A stretch of 64,000 bases of DNA from Lutjanus erythropterus (GCA_020091685.1 CM034598.1:15340483-15404482), one strand, 5' to 3'. Positions 1 through 26,449 are shown, numbered from the stretch's first letter. Translations and numbers: made by a program. Notes: a model not told the origin generated them from the sequence alone.

Positions 1-87
1 TTGTAACCAAACCGGGGTGTGTTTGAGATGTTGGTTGAAGGTTTGTTGCTCCGGTGGTGAGTGTTGTGTCCGTTTTGTTTTGCTCAG

Positions 88-456
88 ATTAAAGGATCCT
101 GGTCGGGAAAGAACAGAGTCCAGAACCCATACAGCCACAAGAACATCATCAAAAACTGCTGTGAGGTGCTCTGTGGGCCGACGTACCCGAGGTAAGCTCT
201 CCCTACTGCTGTCAGCAAGTTCTGTATCGGTGCTTGTGATAAATGACACTTTTAGATCCCTCTCTTTCATGTTTGTTCGTTCTGGAGAGTAATGAGCAGG
301 ATGCAGTTAGTGACTGATCGCCTTGTCTCGTCTTCCAGCGTCTTGGACAGACGAGGACTGATGCAGGACGATTTGTCTGTTCCCGCGATGCCTGCCACTG
401 CACCTTCCTCCACCTCCTCCTCCAGCAGCAGCAACCCAGTGCCACAAACCACAGTG

Positions 457-493
<37 letters not shown>

Positions 494-2872
494 TACCCTC
501 CCCCCTCACACACTTCCATTAAAGTAGATTGAGGCTGCAGAATGGTGAATAGAGAGCAGACATAAAACAGAGTCTAAACCAATTACAGAGAGTGTTGGAG
601 AGAAGAAAGGATGTGTGTGAGGAGAAGTGTGCTCTAAGTGCACAGCACTTTTCTTATCGATAATCCATCCTCTGACACATGGAGCCTTTTTGTGGCTCTT
701 AACATAGCTGTGCTTGTTTATCTGTTTATAATAGTACAGTTATTGTGTTTTGTGCTTGTAGCTAGATCATTAGCCATGTTTGTGCTGTGCATACTTTAGC
801 ATATTAAAATAAAAACACAGAGTCACCCTCCTCAGCATTGCTGTAAATCCTGTTGACATCAAAATGTTCCATTGCCACATAAACAGTGTTGGAGAGTCAT
901 GAACTACATGTAATTGAACCATGGAGTCTAACTATATTTTGCAGTAGCTTGCTGGTAATTAAACTAAATTCATATTTGCATAGTGATAGTAGTCAAATTA
1001 CTTTTTGGGGATTTTTTGTGTTGGCGACTGTTTGAACCTCCTTTGATCAGTCATGCCCCTTTGCATGCGGTGGATGTGCAAAATATTTTGAATCTGAAGT
1101 TGTAAAATTTAACTTGCAAAGCTGACATTTTTCACACTTTCCTATCAGCAGCATTTCTTGCTGGCATTAGATATTTATTTTATTATATTTTGTTATATTT
1201 TTGAATCACATGATGCAATCTGACCTTTTTTTTTTACAAACTAGTTTGAACTACTTTTTCTAAACAGCTTTAGTTATAACCAAACCACATTTCTCCCAAG
1301 AATAGTTTTGCTTGAGTTCAGCGTCATCCACTGTGAAGTAATTGGCAGCTCTGCTTTTGAAGTAGCTTCCCCCCGCAAGGTTCATATGTTCCCCAGAATT
1401 TTAATGTTATTAAGAACTGCATGGCAGAAATCATAGCTTTAAACATTTTATATCTGCAGAATGTTTTTTTTCGGGAAAATCCAGTTGTTTTACCTGAGGT
1501 TGGTAAGAAAATAGTTTACTGCAATTAAGTAATCTTTTTGCCAATATGAACTACCTTCATTAAATGTTTAGACCAGGTTTTTGGTTTCAGGGTCTCATTA
1601 AATTAGTTCATACTGAAACAGTGTATTTCATTGAATTTTGAAAGTCTTCAATTCCTGGGTGTTCAGACCAAATCCAGCCCTGTGTTTTAAAAAGTAAGTA
1701 AAAGTAGTACGATTGTAATGTGGGACCACAAGGGACGCCGTGCATGGATGTTGTCACAATATTCTACTAGTAGTTGAGAACGTATGTTTGTGATACAAGT
1801 CATCAGAAATCATGACAGGCAGAAAGTAACATTAATAAAAACAATGCAGCATTTTTTTTTTTTTGCTGAATCCCTTTGCATCGAAGCAGTAGCCATACTG
1901 AAATTGATATCTTGTGGAGCTATTTATAGGAAGCAGTCAGTCAGCAAGGAAGAAAAGAGGAATCTAATTATACTTTTTGTAATTTTTACTCTTTATATAA
2001 AACTTAATCCCAGTGCTGTGGCAATTCACACTTAAATGGGATAGATTCAGTCTTAATAACATCTTAATAACCTCTACTTCTTTTTAAGTCTGTCGTTTTA
2101 AGTCTTAAATCTGGATATGATCTTCTGACACTCAGTCACCATGAACCTGAACCAAGAAATGTGATTTTTGGTGAGACTGTCTTTGGTGTGATTGATATTA
2201 CAGCTACTGCTGTCGTTTTAGCAACACCCAGTGGCCTATTTTTCATGTTATTCTGTTGTCTCATGAGTTTGTTTTATGTTTGATAAAACAGAGTTATGAT
2301 GTTATATGTTATAATCCTGCCTATATAAAGTATTGGCCATTTGTTTATATTGTACCAGCGTTTTAGCCAAAATGATGCCAGAGTAAAGAGCAGGGTTTTT
2401 CATTGTAGGATTTTGGTGCAGTGCCTGAAACTCTGCTGAGACATGTTTTACTGTAATTTCTGGTCACCCTGCCTCTGCCCTCTTTCTGTCTGCTGTCTCC
2501 ATTATTATGCTATTATATTATCATTACATCACTGACAGAAAATGACCTTAAAATGAGATTATTGCAGTTATTTCTGGGACAGTATGACAGACCTGTGTGG
2601 TTGTTGCAGGCATGCATGTATTTATTTGCTGCAGCTCAGTTTGTCATCAGTGGCTCTTTGCGTCTTTTCAGCATGCTGTCCTCTGCCTACAGAAAACCAC
2701 GGCTCCTCTTATCCCAAATGAGCACACACCTGACGATGCCAAGCCGAGCATTGCTGACTCAGCAGAGAAGAGCCCCTCCCCCAAAGAGGAGCTCCCTCCA
2801 ACAAAGGTCCCACCTCTGGCTTCACCCGAGACTGATGCGGAGACATCCCTCGCCAAGGACAAGTCCCATTAG
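88..2872 (+). CDS. zdhhc9: zdhhc9, 3' part (three last coding exons); DHHC palmitoyltransferase
   Basis: ZDHHC9, with its partner GOLGA7, S-palmitoylates proteins such as H- and N-Ras at Golgi membranes. Seen here are exons 88-191, 339-453 and 2693-2872, each with AG/GT borders and joining in one frame (phases 2 and 0). The first encodes [19 protein letters not shown], then [10 protein letters not shown]; the second begins with VLDRRG. As I recall the family, these match the stretch after the fourth membrane span of human ZDHHC9 almost word for word, and better than ZDHHC14 or ZDHHC18. The last exon is a Ser/Pro/Glu-rich tail ending in KDKSH and TAG, divergent as in the mammalian gene. The DHHC-CRD and membrane segments lie outside the window. 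The last exon has a second in-phase acceptor that would start it at 2672. The gene runs tail to tail with sash3, as in human. Confidence 0.92.
454..2692 (+). other. last intron of zdhhc9
   Basis: The intron starts with GTGAGC followed at once by a CA microsatellite (about 457-491). It holds an old hAT-like repeat beginning near 886 with the typical start CAGTGTTGGAGAG. The rest is AT-rich unique-looking sequence in which I see no gene. Confidence 0.7.
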
Positions 2873-4013
2873 CTGCATGAGGGGGCGGCTCCCGTCGTAG
2901 CCCCTCCCTCTGGCTGATCATGCCTGGTCAGTAACCGAAACATTAATAATCGACGTCTTGATTTCCGTGCAGGTGACTCGGTTATTCTCCTGCCCTACAT
3001 TCCACCAGAGGAGCAGAGCTTCTGCAGCAGCTCCTCCTCTTCCCTCCTCTCCCCTCCAGTAGCTGCAGAGCGGTTTGATTGACACTGACTCCTGCAGGAG
3101 GGGAGTGATTTAATGGAAAGTCAGCAGCTTCCTCTGTCTCCTGAACACTGCATGGAAAAGACACACAGGAGGAGAAGCTGCAGAAAAAACAAACTCTCAG
3201 AGTATGACGTCCCCGCAGGTCACTTGATGGCTGCTCTGATCGTCAGTACTACTTCTGTTCTTCATTTAAAACTGCATAATGACATTTATTGTGAGAGGCC
3301 AGTCAAATATACTCCCTGCAAGTGTCTGGCAAAGACGATATTAACTTGTGGACATGTATAAACCTTCATACATACAGTCAGTTTTCTGTTGTGTGCACAT
3401 TACATGCCCTATGCAAACATGAGAAGGCTGGACAAGCAGCTGTTTAGAAAGAAGGGTTCCAGCTCTAAGTCTGTCAGTACACATGATGTCCAGGCAGGGG
3501 GAGGACATGCAAATCCTTAGCTGAGATATCCTAAAGGCTCCTTCCAGGCAAGTCCAAATCTACCTTGTATTCTGATATTGCTGCATTCAGTACTGTTGTT
3601 ACTCAACGTGCATCTTTTTTTGATCTAGACCAACGCCTGTCCTTCCATTTTTATATAATCCAGGATGTAGTACGACGTTGGTGCTCTAAAATAGATGAAA
3701 TTGCTTTACGCACAGTTCAAGTATCCAGGAGACATTTAGCCAGAGTCCCAGCGTGTGTGAGAAAAGGCCTGACTCCAGATGATAGTAGACACTAGTAGTA
3801 ACAGTGCCTTATTGTAACAGTTGCACCATTAAATGCAGCTGAGGTTAACCAACAGAAAGAGACCGTGAAATCCGTTCTAACCACTGATTCAGTGTTAAAT
3901 GAGAATGCCAACCTTTATACACTAATGAGTCAAGTGGTTTGCAACCTGAGGTTTGAGACCCTCACAAGAGGCTACAAGACAAATCTGAAGGGTCTTGAGA
4001 TGATTAAAAGAAT
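2873..4013 (+). other. zdhhc9 3' UTR or downstream sequence
   Basis: Nothing coding is evident after the stop codon. Short open stretches here lack splice sites and family resemblance. The first part is moderately GC-rich, then AT content rises. Confidence 0.5.
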
Positions 4014-4597
4014 CAGGGGTGTCACAATTTCACTTCTAAATCAAAAATTGATTGAAATGAGCTTCCAGTTTTTATAACCGAAATCAAAAGCAGGATCATT
4101 TTCTCCCAATATTTGTTTTTGTCTCTCCACCTCAGCCTACTTGCACACGTCCAGCGGACAGAGTCGCGGATGTATCCAATTCTCGCTCTCCACTGTCGCT
4201 GTGGTTATCTAGCGGTCTGCTCAGTGTCTCCGCTGCTAACATTTATCTGTGCTAATTAAAATTTCAGACAACTTTGCTGTGAAGAATGCAGGAGGACGCC
4301 ACAATAACGTTGCATGAACAGGGACTTCTTAATTTATTTTCTGTGAACACAATACAAGTCGTTTCAGTAACTGTTACTATATGCTTATCTAGCCACGTTG
4401 TGACGAACTAATATGGCGTAACTGTCCCTTGTAGCATGTACTTTTCGGTGGCCTTTTGCAGGTGAGAACTTCATAGTCTAACGACGACGTCGCTCTCCAT
4501 GTGTGTGTGGGGGGTGGGGGGGGGGTTAAAGAAACTCGTGACTTTAAAAGTGAAAGTCAAAATAGAATTGTAGATTTTGAGAATCGTGACACCCCTA
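4014..4597. repeat. MITE with AGGGGTGTCAC inverted ends
   Basis: The left end reads CAGGGGTGTCACAATT; the right end read in reverse is TAGGGGTGTCACGATT. These near-identical inverted ends about 580 bp apart are of the TAGGGGTGT type common in fish non-autonomous hAT elements. No transposase is inside. It includes a G-run near 4509-4526. Confidence 0.6.
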
Positions 4598-5365
4598 AAA
4601 GGAATACTTTTGGGGAAAAGCTTATTCACTTTCTTGCAGAGAGTTAAATGAGAAGATTGATATCACTCTCATGTGTCTGCTGTAAATATGAGGCTACAGC
4701 CAGTTAGCTTAGCTTAGCATAAAGACTTGAAACGGTTAACCTGGTGATCAGCCTGTCAGCACCTCTTAAGCTCACTAGCTAAAATTTTACATTGCATTTG
4801 ATTATTGTGCACAGTAATACTTTATTTTCTGGGGTTTTTGTACAGATCAAACAAAATAATTGTAGGTGTATTTTTAAAAATTGTACAGAGTGAGGTTGGT
4901 TGTTTCCTCCAGTTTCTGATCTTTATTTGAGGGCTGGACGATATAGCTGAAAAATTATCATAATAAAATGGATGATTTCAATTGATATAGATGATCATTA
5001 GGGTTGCACAGTTAATTGAAGTAAGATGAAAAAAGATGGAGTTTAACCACCTTACTTTGAATTTAACTACTTCGTTATGAGGGGATATAACAGGCTGTTT
5101 ATGAGCCAGGGAGCATTCATTATTCCTTTCATGGCAGTTTACATTTAATGCATTTAAGTAAAATTATGGAACAATCTATTAAACAATATTCTTATTGCTA
5201 TTAATGAAGTGTGTATTGCAGACACATATTGCCAACTTTATGCTACGCTAAATTAACCCGCTGCAGGCTACACACAGACATGAGAGTGGTGCTGATCTCC
5301 TCATCTAACACAGCAAAAAGGAAATAAAAAATGTATTTCTCAAAATCTCTCAGTATTCCTTTTAA
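4597..5365. repeat. fold-back MITE, AAAAGGAATACT ends
   Basis: The left arm (AAAAGGAATACTTTTGGG, then a segment with GTTAAATGAGAAGATTGAT and CAGTTAGCTTAGCTTAGC) is mirrored by the right arm ending AGTATTCCTTTTAAAAGG. The loop contains a truncated copy of another MITE starting GGGCTGGACGATATAGC (4931) and a short piece beginning GGGTTGCACAGTTAA (about 5001). The same family occurs at 54150-55632. Confidence 0.6.
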
Positions 5366-5821
5366 AAGGACAGGAAAGTAAAAAAAAACATATTTCTGCT
5401 AAATTATACCACAAATGTCATTTTTCTTGTGAAATACTGTGAATTTTACCCTGGAAATGATTGAAAACTATAACCTGAGATGGTAAAAAGTAGTGACAGC
5501 TGGTAATGGTGATTTTAAGAGGTCTTTGGTCTCACAGGTTGGGAACCACTGAATTAGACCTCGTGAAGCAAAAACTGAGAAAAGCCATTGTTGAAATGTA
5601 CATAGTTTTAGCAGGTGAAGACGTACTGAAAACCTCTCAGCTGATTGGTGAGCAGGAATGACTGCAGCAAGGTTTTGTTTTGTTTTTGGCTTTTTTTTTT
5701 TTTTTTGTTTCTTCCAGTGTTAATTCTGCTGCCTGTGAGCTTAAGCACCTCCTCCTGCAAATCACACCAGAGCTGATCTTCCTCCAAGTCCTCTCTCCTC
5801 CTGCCTCCTTCTCTCTCTCTC

Positions 5822-5855
5822 ATATTTAACTCCTCTTCTTCTTCTTCTTCTTCTC
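5822..5855. repeat. pyrimidine-rich CTT/TTC microsatellite
   Basis: A short TTC-type tandem run in a longer polypyrimidine stretch (about 5760-5860), in the zdhhc9 downstream region. Confidence 0.8.
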
Positions 5856-6455
5856 CTTGCAACTTCGCTCTGAGAGTTATTCCTACAGTATGCCCAAGGC
5901 TGAGGCCGCTTCCACTGCAGCCGTCTCATTATTGCAGAGAAGAAATCTAAGTCAGAGAGAGACAGACACTTGATACTTTCTTTTCACACATCTGTGTATT
6001 TCAGACAGAGCACAGCCTGTAATGTGGCTTGAGATTTTATTTTTTTGTTTTGGGCACACAGATTGCTTGAGGGGACAGCATCCACACAAAGAGAAAACTG
6101 AGAGAAAGTGAAGCTTATTCTTAGTATTTAAATGATGTTAGCTGATAGCGAGAGTTTGTAATAGTGATTGTGTTGTATGCGAGACAGAGTTAGTATTTGT
6201 GAAATATACTCGTGTAGAAATTCTAGTGTGTCAACAGTGTTGTATCAGACTCTGAAATCTGCCCGAGATGATTTATTATACGACTCAAAATGGTCACAAT
6301 TTCTCCTTTAAAACTCCAAAACTATTTGCCAAACAAAGAGTGGAAAGTGAACTTTAGGATGCTGGGTTGTTGGCAGCTGTATGCTTATTTTCATTGAACC
6401 ATTAAGTAGTTTAAAGCTCTAGACTGATATTTTTTAGACATCTAAAAGATTAATC

Positions 6456-7334
6456 TAGGCCTGCAACTAACAGTTTATTTAATTATTGATTCATCTGTGG
6501 ATGGTTTGTTGCAATTTGGAGAAAGAGTCCCAGTGTAGGAGGCTAAGCAGTGTACTGCTGTGGACGGGGTCAGCAACAAAATGTAGTTTAGCCACTTGAA
6601 AATAATTAATGAGTTTAAGTAGACACTATATTTAGGATGTTTTCATTACTTTACTTAGCTGTCATACAGCCTTTTGTCACAGGAAAATGCTGCTTTCTCC
6701 AAACCAACCAAACTCCATTTGCAAAATCAGTCTTTTTTACCTCGCAGAACACAGGAGATGTTGGTCTACTTCTGCCTCGATCTATTGTTTTTTTGTGTTA
6801 TTGTGTAACTTCTTTGTTTTAAAAGTTTAGTTTGGATTCCCCAAAGTCACACAGTAGCACAAAAATGCAAAATACTGAGGCAACAACTCACACTATGTTC
6901 TGTGAGGTAAAATTACTGTTTTGGCAAAAACTACAGTTGAGAGAGAGAGTGATATTTGACTTGTATAACGTCGGTTTTCTGCCTTATGGCAAAGTAAAGT
7001 TGTGAAAATATTTTAAATACAGCGTACACTTGAACTGAAATTAATTTTTTTTAGGTGGAAAGAATACATTTTGCTGAACTATTCCTCAAAATGAATTATT
7101 TGGTCTATATTATGTCATGAAATAGTGCAAAATCCCAAAATATTCTATTTACTATCAGAAGATTGAAGTATTTATATTGAAAAGATGGAACTAGCAAGGT
7201 TTGGGCATTTTTTCTGAAAGAATTGCGAACAAATAACTATAATAATGATAATAATAATAATAATGATAATAACAGTTGACAATCAGTTTTTCTGCAGATT
7301 GACTAATCAGTTAATACACTAAGTTTCAGCTCTA
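6456..7334. mobile_element. hAT-like MITE with 8-bp target duplication, interrupted by a long palindromic element
   Basis: The flanks carry an identical GATTAATC at 6448-6455 and 7335-7342, the 8-bp duplication expected of hAT transposition. Element ends are TAGGCCTGCAACTAAC and GTTTCAGCTCTA, an old TAGGGCTGCAAC / GTTGCAGCTCTA pair. Most of its interior (about 6526-7090) is a copy of the palindromic TTAA-type family described at 25800-26449, which must have landed later. Confidence 0.75.
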
Positions 7335-7969
7335 GATTAATCCTTTATCTGTGTTTACTGTCTCTACACTCTGAGGAGAAAAAGAGATGAGCGACACATC
7401 TCCGTTTGATGAAGGCCGTTAAGTGTGTGGCAGTATTGTTTCTGTGAAGTAATAAAAAGTGTAACTGCTGAGTATTCATTTGGAAAACTTTCAGATGAGA
7501 AGTGCGAAATCCAGAGTGTTTTTTTAAACCTGAAGTTTCTTTGTGGGAAGTGTTTGAAGACAGTTTTGGTGTTTTTGATTGCTTTGCGTTGCTGTCACCG
7601 AGAAGCCAGAATGTATGTGATTGATATTTGATAAAAGAAGAAGAAGGGACATTTGTGTTGAAATCCTGTGTAATGGTTTCAGAGCAGATTTTAAAGGGAC
7701 GGTTGAACTTTTTTGATTTTTAAACTGTAGAAGTTTGCAGACAAGCTGAGCTCTTGTATGTATGATTCTTCCTGTGTTTAAGATGCCATGATGTGATCAG
7801 ATCTGAATGCTCTGATCAATCTATTACATTGCATTATGTAAACAGATACAGTAATATACCACTGATGGAACTCTTTATTTATGTTCACTTTGTTTAGTAT
7901 CAACACTGTGACTATATGTATTTCATTCAATTTACTTCACTTCTTTTTACATGATCAATGTGTCTGGTA

Positions 7970-7975
7970 AATAAA
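7970..7975 (+). terminator. candidate polyadenylation signal for zdhhc9 (AATAAA)
   Basis: An AATAAA lies in an AT-rich setting with a T-rich stretch just downstream. It would give a 3' UTR of about 5.1 kb carrying several MITEs. An ATTAAA at 3828-3833 would give a UTR of about 1 kb. The sequence alone cannot decide between them. Confidence 0.3.
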
Positions 7976-8453
7976 CAATATTGTCTTATTATTATTTGCC
8001 TGCTAAAAGAGGTTTTCTTTAGATGGGAGGCAGTGGTGAGAAACACTGAGGAGGCTCTGTGTGATCCAGTATTATTAAATATTCAACAGAGCACTTGTTT
8101 TGTATAAAAGTATATTTGTACCCCTGGATGATTACAAACTGTGGCATGAATTCAATTTTCTCTAGAAGTCATATTTCAAAACAATGACTTTATATTTAAC
8201 AGCTTTTTGCAGGGTGCAGTTCTGGGAGGGAGAGGAGGGTTTTACAGAAGAGGAAACACAAACAGCTGGATGAAACAATATTCCTGGCCCGGCATCAATC
8301 TGCTTCTTTGCTTCAAGGTGAAATCTGCTGTTCAATGTTGTATTTTCTTAAGCCATGCTAGCAGTGAGACTCCAGGGATGATGATGTGTCAGTCTGTCGG
8401 ATGGTCCAGACTGAAATAAAAAGGTAAATCAAGTTTATTTGCACGTTCACAGC

Positions 8454-8748
8454 TACACAGATCAGCCATGATGTTAAAACAACTTGTCTAATATTTTGTA
8501 CGCCTGGTTGTTCTTCCTTTAACCACTAATGGGAGGTACTAAACACTGCATACTGGGAAATCCTTGACAAAAGTCATTCAGAGCTTCACACTTTCCCATT
8601 TTTCCTGCTTCCAACTCATCAACTTGAAGAATTAACTGCTCACGTCCATCTTAAATATCCCACCCCTTGACGGGCGCCATTGTAACGAGATGATCAATGT
8701 CATTCACTTCACCTGTCAGTGGTTTTAATGCTGTGGCTGATCAGTGTA
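8454..8748. mobile_element. Tc1/mariner deletion derivative (non-autonomous)
   Basis: Inverted ends TACACAGATCAGCCATGA and, reversed, TACACTGATCAGCCACAG start and finish with TA, the Tc1/mariner target. The inner part keeps scraps of the parent's left end (GTGAAGTGAATGACATTGAT read on the minus strand, then CGTTACAATGG). The transposase gene is gone. This is a common fish Tc1 family. Confidence 0.85.
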
Positions 8749-8989
8749 CGTGTGTAGTGAAATGAGTTTTCTGCAAACCCTACCTACTGCCTCCTCCTTT
8801 GCTTCAAGGTAAAAGTTGCTCTTAAATATTGTATGTTTTAGCCAGAGGTAGAGTAAAAATTAGTTCTCTTATTTGACCCTAAGTGTTTGGAGCAGCAGGC
8901 AGCCACTGTGCAGCACCAAAGGACCACCTCCAGTTCTAAATAGAACAGACCACTGTCTGTCAGATCACTGTCTGTAGAGGAAATCAAAC

Positions 8990-9117
8990 CATAACATGCA
9001 TTTTTTTTTTTTGATGAGGGAAAACCCACACAGACCAGACAGACAGAGAGCCAAGATTCAGAACCAGTACTTTCTTGCTGTGAGGCAGCAGTGCTAACCA
9101 CAGGGCCACCATGTGGT
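8990..9117 (-). repeat. fragment of the GGTGGC...GTGGTTAGCAC dispersed repeat (SINE-like)
   Basis: Read on the minus strand it runs from CATGGTGGCCCTGTGGTTAG through GCCTCACAGCAAGAAAGTAC to a degenerate CTGTGTGGGTTTTCCC. This is the familiar order of a very common tRNA-like fish repeat. Only the head is present. Confidence 0.6.
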
Positions 9118-9119
9118 TA

Positions 9120-9370
9120 TACTGTACATATGTTGATGGTTCAACTGTCATGACATTTGGTGCACATTCACAGTCTGCTCAGGGTAAACTGTAAGAACTT
9201 TGGTAATCCCTCCACTTTTTATCTTGCACCACAATGAAGTCCAATATTTTGTCTCATGAACACAAACCTGCAAAACTAATGAACATTCCCATCAGCCTCA
9301 GCTGCATTTAGGGCTAATTAGCAGATGTTAGCATGCTAACAAGCTAAACTAAGATTGTGAACATGTTTAA
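9120..9370 (+). repeat. fish dispersed repeat rich in TTAGCATGCTAAC
   Basis: The order TTTGGTGCACATTCACAG, CATTCCCATCAGCCTCAGCT, GATGTTAGCATGCTAACA is that of a widespread percomorph repeat. A second partial copy lies in the other orientation near 58370-58530. I cannot assign a class. Confidence 0.55.
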
Positions 9371-9524
9371 TTACTTAAAATCAGCATCGAATTATCTGGA
9401 AAAAAGCTAGTAAATGTATCATGAGTTAAGAATTATAGTCTACTAACTACTATTAATTATCCAGCATTCAGACAGACTTATAATAATATTTATTCCAGTT
9501 AGCTGATATTTTTCATTAACCTGG

Positions 9525-9765
9525 TTAAAGCTGGGGTGGACAGTTTATTTTTGGTGTCATTCAGCACAAGTCCCATTATATAGAACTTAACATAGCATAA
9601 TGTAACTCAAGTGGTCCACCTCTTGTTTTCAAGCTTTAGAAAATCTCGCCCATGACAGGAGACTTTGGCCAATCACAGGTCAGTAAGATGGTTGACTGTT
9701 GAGTTTCATCCCCAGGACATCAAATACCAATGCTTTGGTTTCACAAGACTCAACAAGTTTCTTCT
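9525..9765 (+). repeat. MITE-like repeat, second copy at 23120-23340
   Basis: GCTTTAGAAAATCTCGCC, CAGGAGACTTTGGCCAATCA and GACTGTTGAGTTTCATCCCC recur in inverse orientation around 23140-23290 within a sash3 intron. The two copies differ by many changes, so the family is old. Confidence 0.6.
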
Positions 9766-10230
9766 CACTTACTTTATATGCCTTATTTTAAAGGTGCACT
9801 TTAAGATAAAGTATGTAAAGAAGACATGCCCGGTCATATTTTGCACCTATTGCACAATATGTGCCAAAGAATGTACAAAAAATCTATTTCTTTGTAGTCT
9901 AATATGAAAATTTAATCATGTTTTCTTACTGTGAAACAAAATGAAGTGCATTTATGGATGGATAGGATAAAACCAACCAATAATATCATGACATCCACGC
10001 ATCAATCATTCAGTTTTTAGTGGCACAGAGATAAGATTCATGACAGACACCCACTTTATAACATTAAAATCAAATCCCTCCCAACGTTATGTGTTGCCTG
10101 CCTATCCACTTTCACTTCAATAATAAATGTGTCACAATACAGAATCTAAATACTCTCGAAATGTTGTTTCCTCTTTAAAATTGTAAAAATGAATAGACTA
10201 CATTGGCAACAACTTCTCAGTGAATTAAGT

Positions 10231-10236
10231 TTTATT
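10231..10236 (-). terminator. candidate polyadenylation signal for sash3 (AATAAA)
   Basis: TTTATT on the plus strand gives AATAAA about 500 bases after the sash3 stop codon, implying a 3' UTR of roughly 0.5 kb. Confidence 0.5.
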
Positions 10237-10729
10237 TAAATTCTGTTATATAGCATGGGTCACAGCTTCATGACGACAGTGTACTGTACCTTGTAACACA
10301 AGCAAAATCACAACTACTGAAAATTACAGTCAACTTCAAGTTACATGAAAAACATCTGGAAATAGTTTACATTCATATTCAGAGTGTACAACATAAAAAC
10401 ATGTAAGACTCGTAACAAAGAGAAAGAAAACTTTAAAATGCTTCATTGGTACCTTACATCACAAATTCAGGAAACAACAACAAACACGATTCAGACAATA
10501 TAACATGTTCAGTCAAATCCAGCTGTGGCAGATGAAGAGAAACTGCTGCTTGCTGAGCAGCACAAACACACTGAAGAAAATAGACTCATCTTCACACAGT
10601 ATTTCAGTCTTATCATAATGTCACCAGTCCTCTTATGAAGAAGAGATCTGTTTAATGGCATTAAACGTCCATCCAGAGTCCCAGAGATCCACCAATAAAA
10701 GAAGTTTGAGTATTTCTGTCCACCACCTC

Positions 10730-25310
<14,581 letters not shown>

Positions 25311-25799
25311 CTTCCTCTTCGGTGGTCCTAATATCTCTGGACAAAGAGCCGTGTAAGCACTACACCGGTTTCTATCACTGTGCTGTCACTGCCAAAGTTG
25401 TCAGATTAAAAAAAACACATAGAGGAAGGCAGAGCTGCACTCCGCTGCAGCCGAACAGTGCAGAGGCTGAGAGGAAGTCACATGGTCACACAGAAACCGA
25501 AGAGGCAAACCCTGTTTTTGGTGCTCCAGTTTACACACAGGCTACTGAGTTTGTTGCATGTATTTCTCAACCTTGCGTGACAAAAGTCCTCTGAGGCTCT
25601 AAGCTGAAATGACACACACACAAAGCAGTTCAGGAAAATGTCATCACAACTTTTGTTTTGACTCCTATGGATCTGTTAATCTTGATTAATAATGGTATTT
25701 TTTATGTTATGATCAAATAATCAACCTCTGCTTACTAATATTTAACACGTTCAGTCAGATAAAGGCTTTATAAAGGATCATTAATGAGGAGCAGTTGTA
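25311..25799. other. sash3 5' flank / 5' UTR
   Basis: Upstream of the sash3 start codon on the minus strand a pyrimidine-rich CTCTTTGTCCAG could serve as a 3' splice site, leaving a short untranslated lead into the start codon. I see no TATA box. The transcription start could be here or far upstream (see the 30742-30930 entry). Confidence 0.35.
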
Positions 25800-26449
25800 T
25801 TAAAGGAATAGTTCAGATTATTTGGTGTGGGGTTCAATAAGGTACTTATTGAAAGTCAGTGTATTACATACAGTAGATGATGGTTGGCACGCCCCCAGTC
25901 GTGCAGGGAGTACCAGCATGCACTGCTGTGGACAGGGTCAAAAAATATTTTAACCACCTACCAAAAACAAAATCAATATCAGTTTAAAATAACTATATTT
26001 ATAATATTTTTACTGCTTTACTTTGCCATCAGACAGCCTTTTCTGATGAGAAACTGCTGTTATATAAATATGACATTGTCCAAACTAACCAAACTTTATA
26101 GGTAAAGTCAGTAATTTTATACACAGATTTCTTGGCCTGAATCCGTTAGTTAGATTGTGTTATTGTATGACTTCAGTGTTTTAAAAGGTTAGTTTGAATT
26201 TACATAAGTTACACATAAACAAATAAACTAAAAACTGAGGCAGTGGTAGACCAGCAACCTCACTGCCCTGTGAGTTAACATTACTGAGTTTGGTTTGTTG
26301 AGATAGAGACATATTGAACAACCATTTCCCCATCATCAAAAGGCTGTCTGACAGCAAAATGAAACGGTAAAAATATTTACACTGATATTGATTTTTTTAG
26401 GTGGACCTCTTTTTAAATGGCCAAGATACTTCACAAACTATCCCTTTAA
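25800..26449. mobile_element. palindromic MITE with TTAA duplication (best-bounded copy of its family)
   Basis: The left end TTAAAGGAATAGTTC and, reversed, the right end TTAAAGGGATAGTTTG share the target TTAA (25800-25803, 26446-26449), as in piggyBac or Kolobok-type elements. The two halves are inverted copies, with GCACTGCTGTGGACAGGGTC near the left end. No coding capacity is seen. Related copies lie at about 6526, 13425, 19386, 50395 and 62542. Confidence 0.75.
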
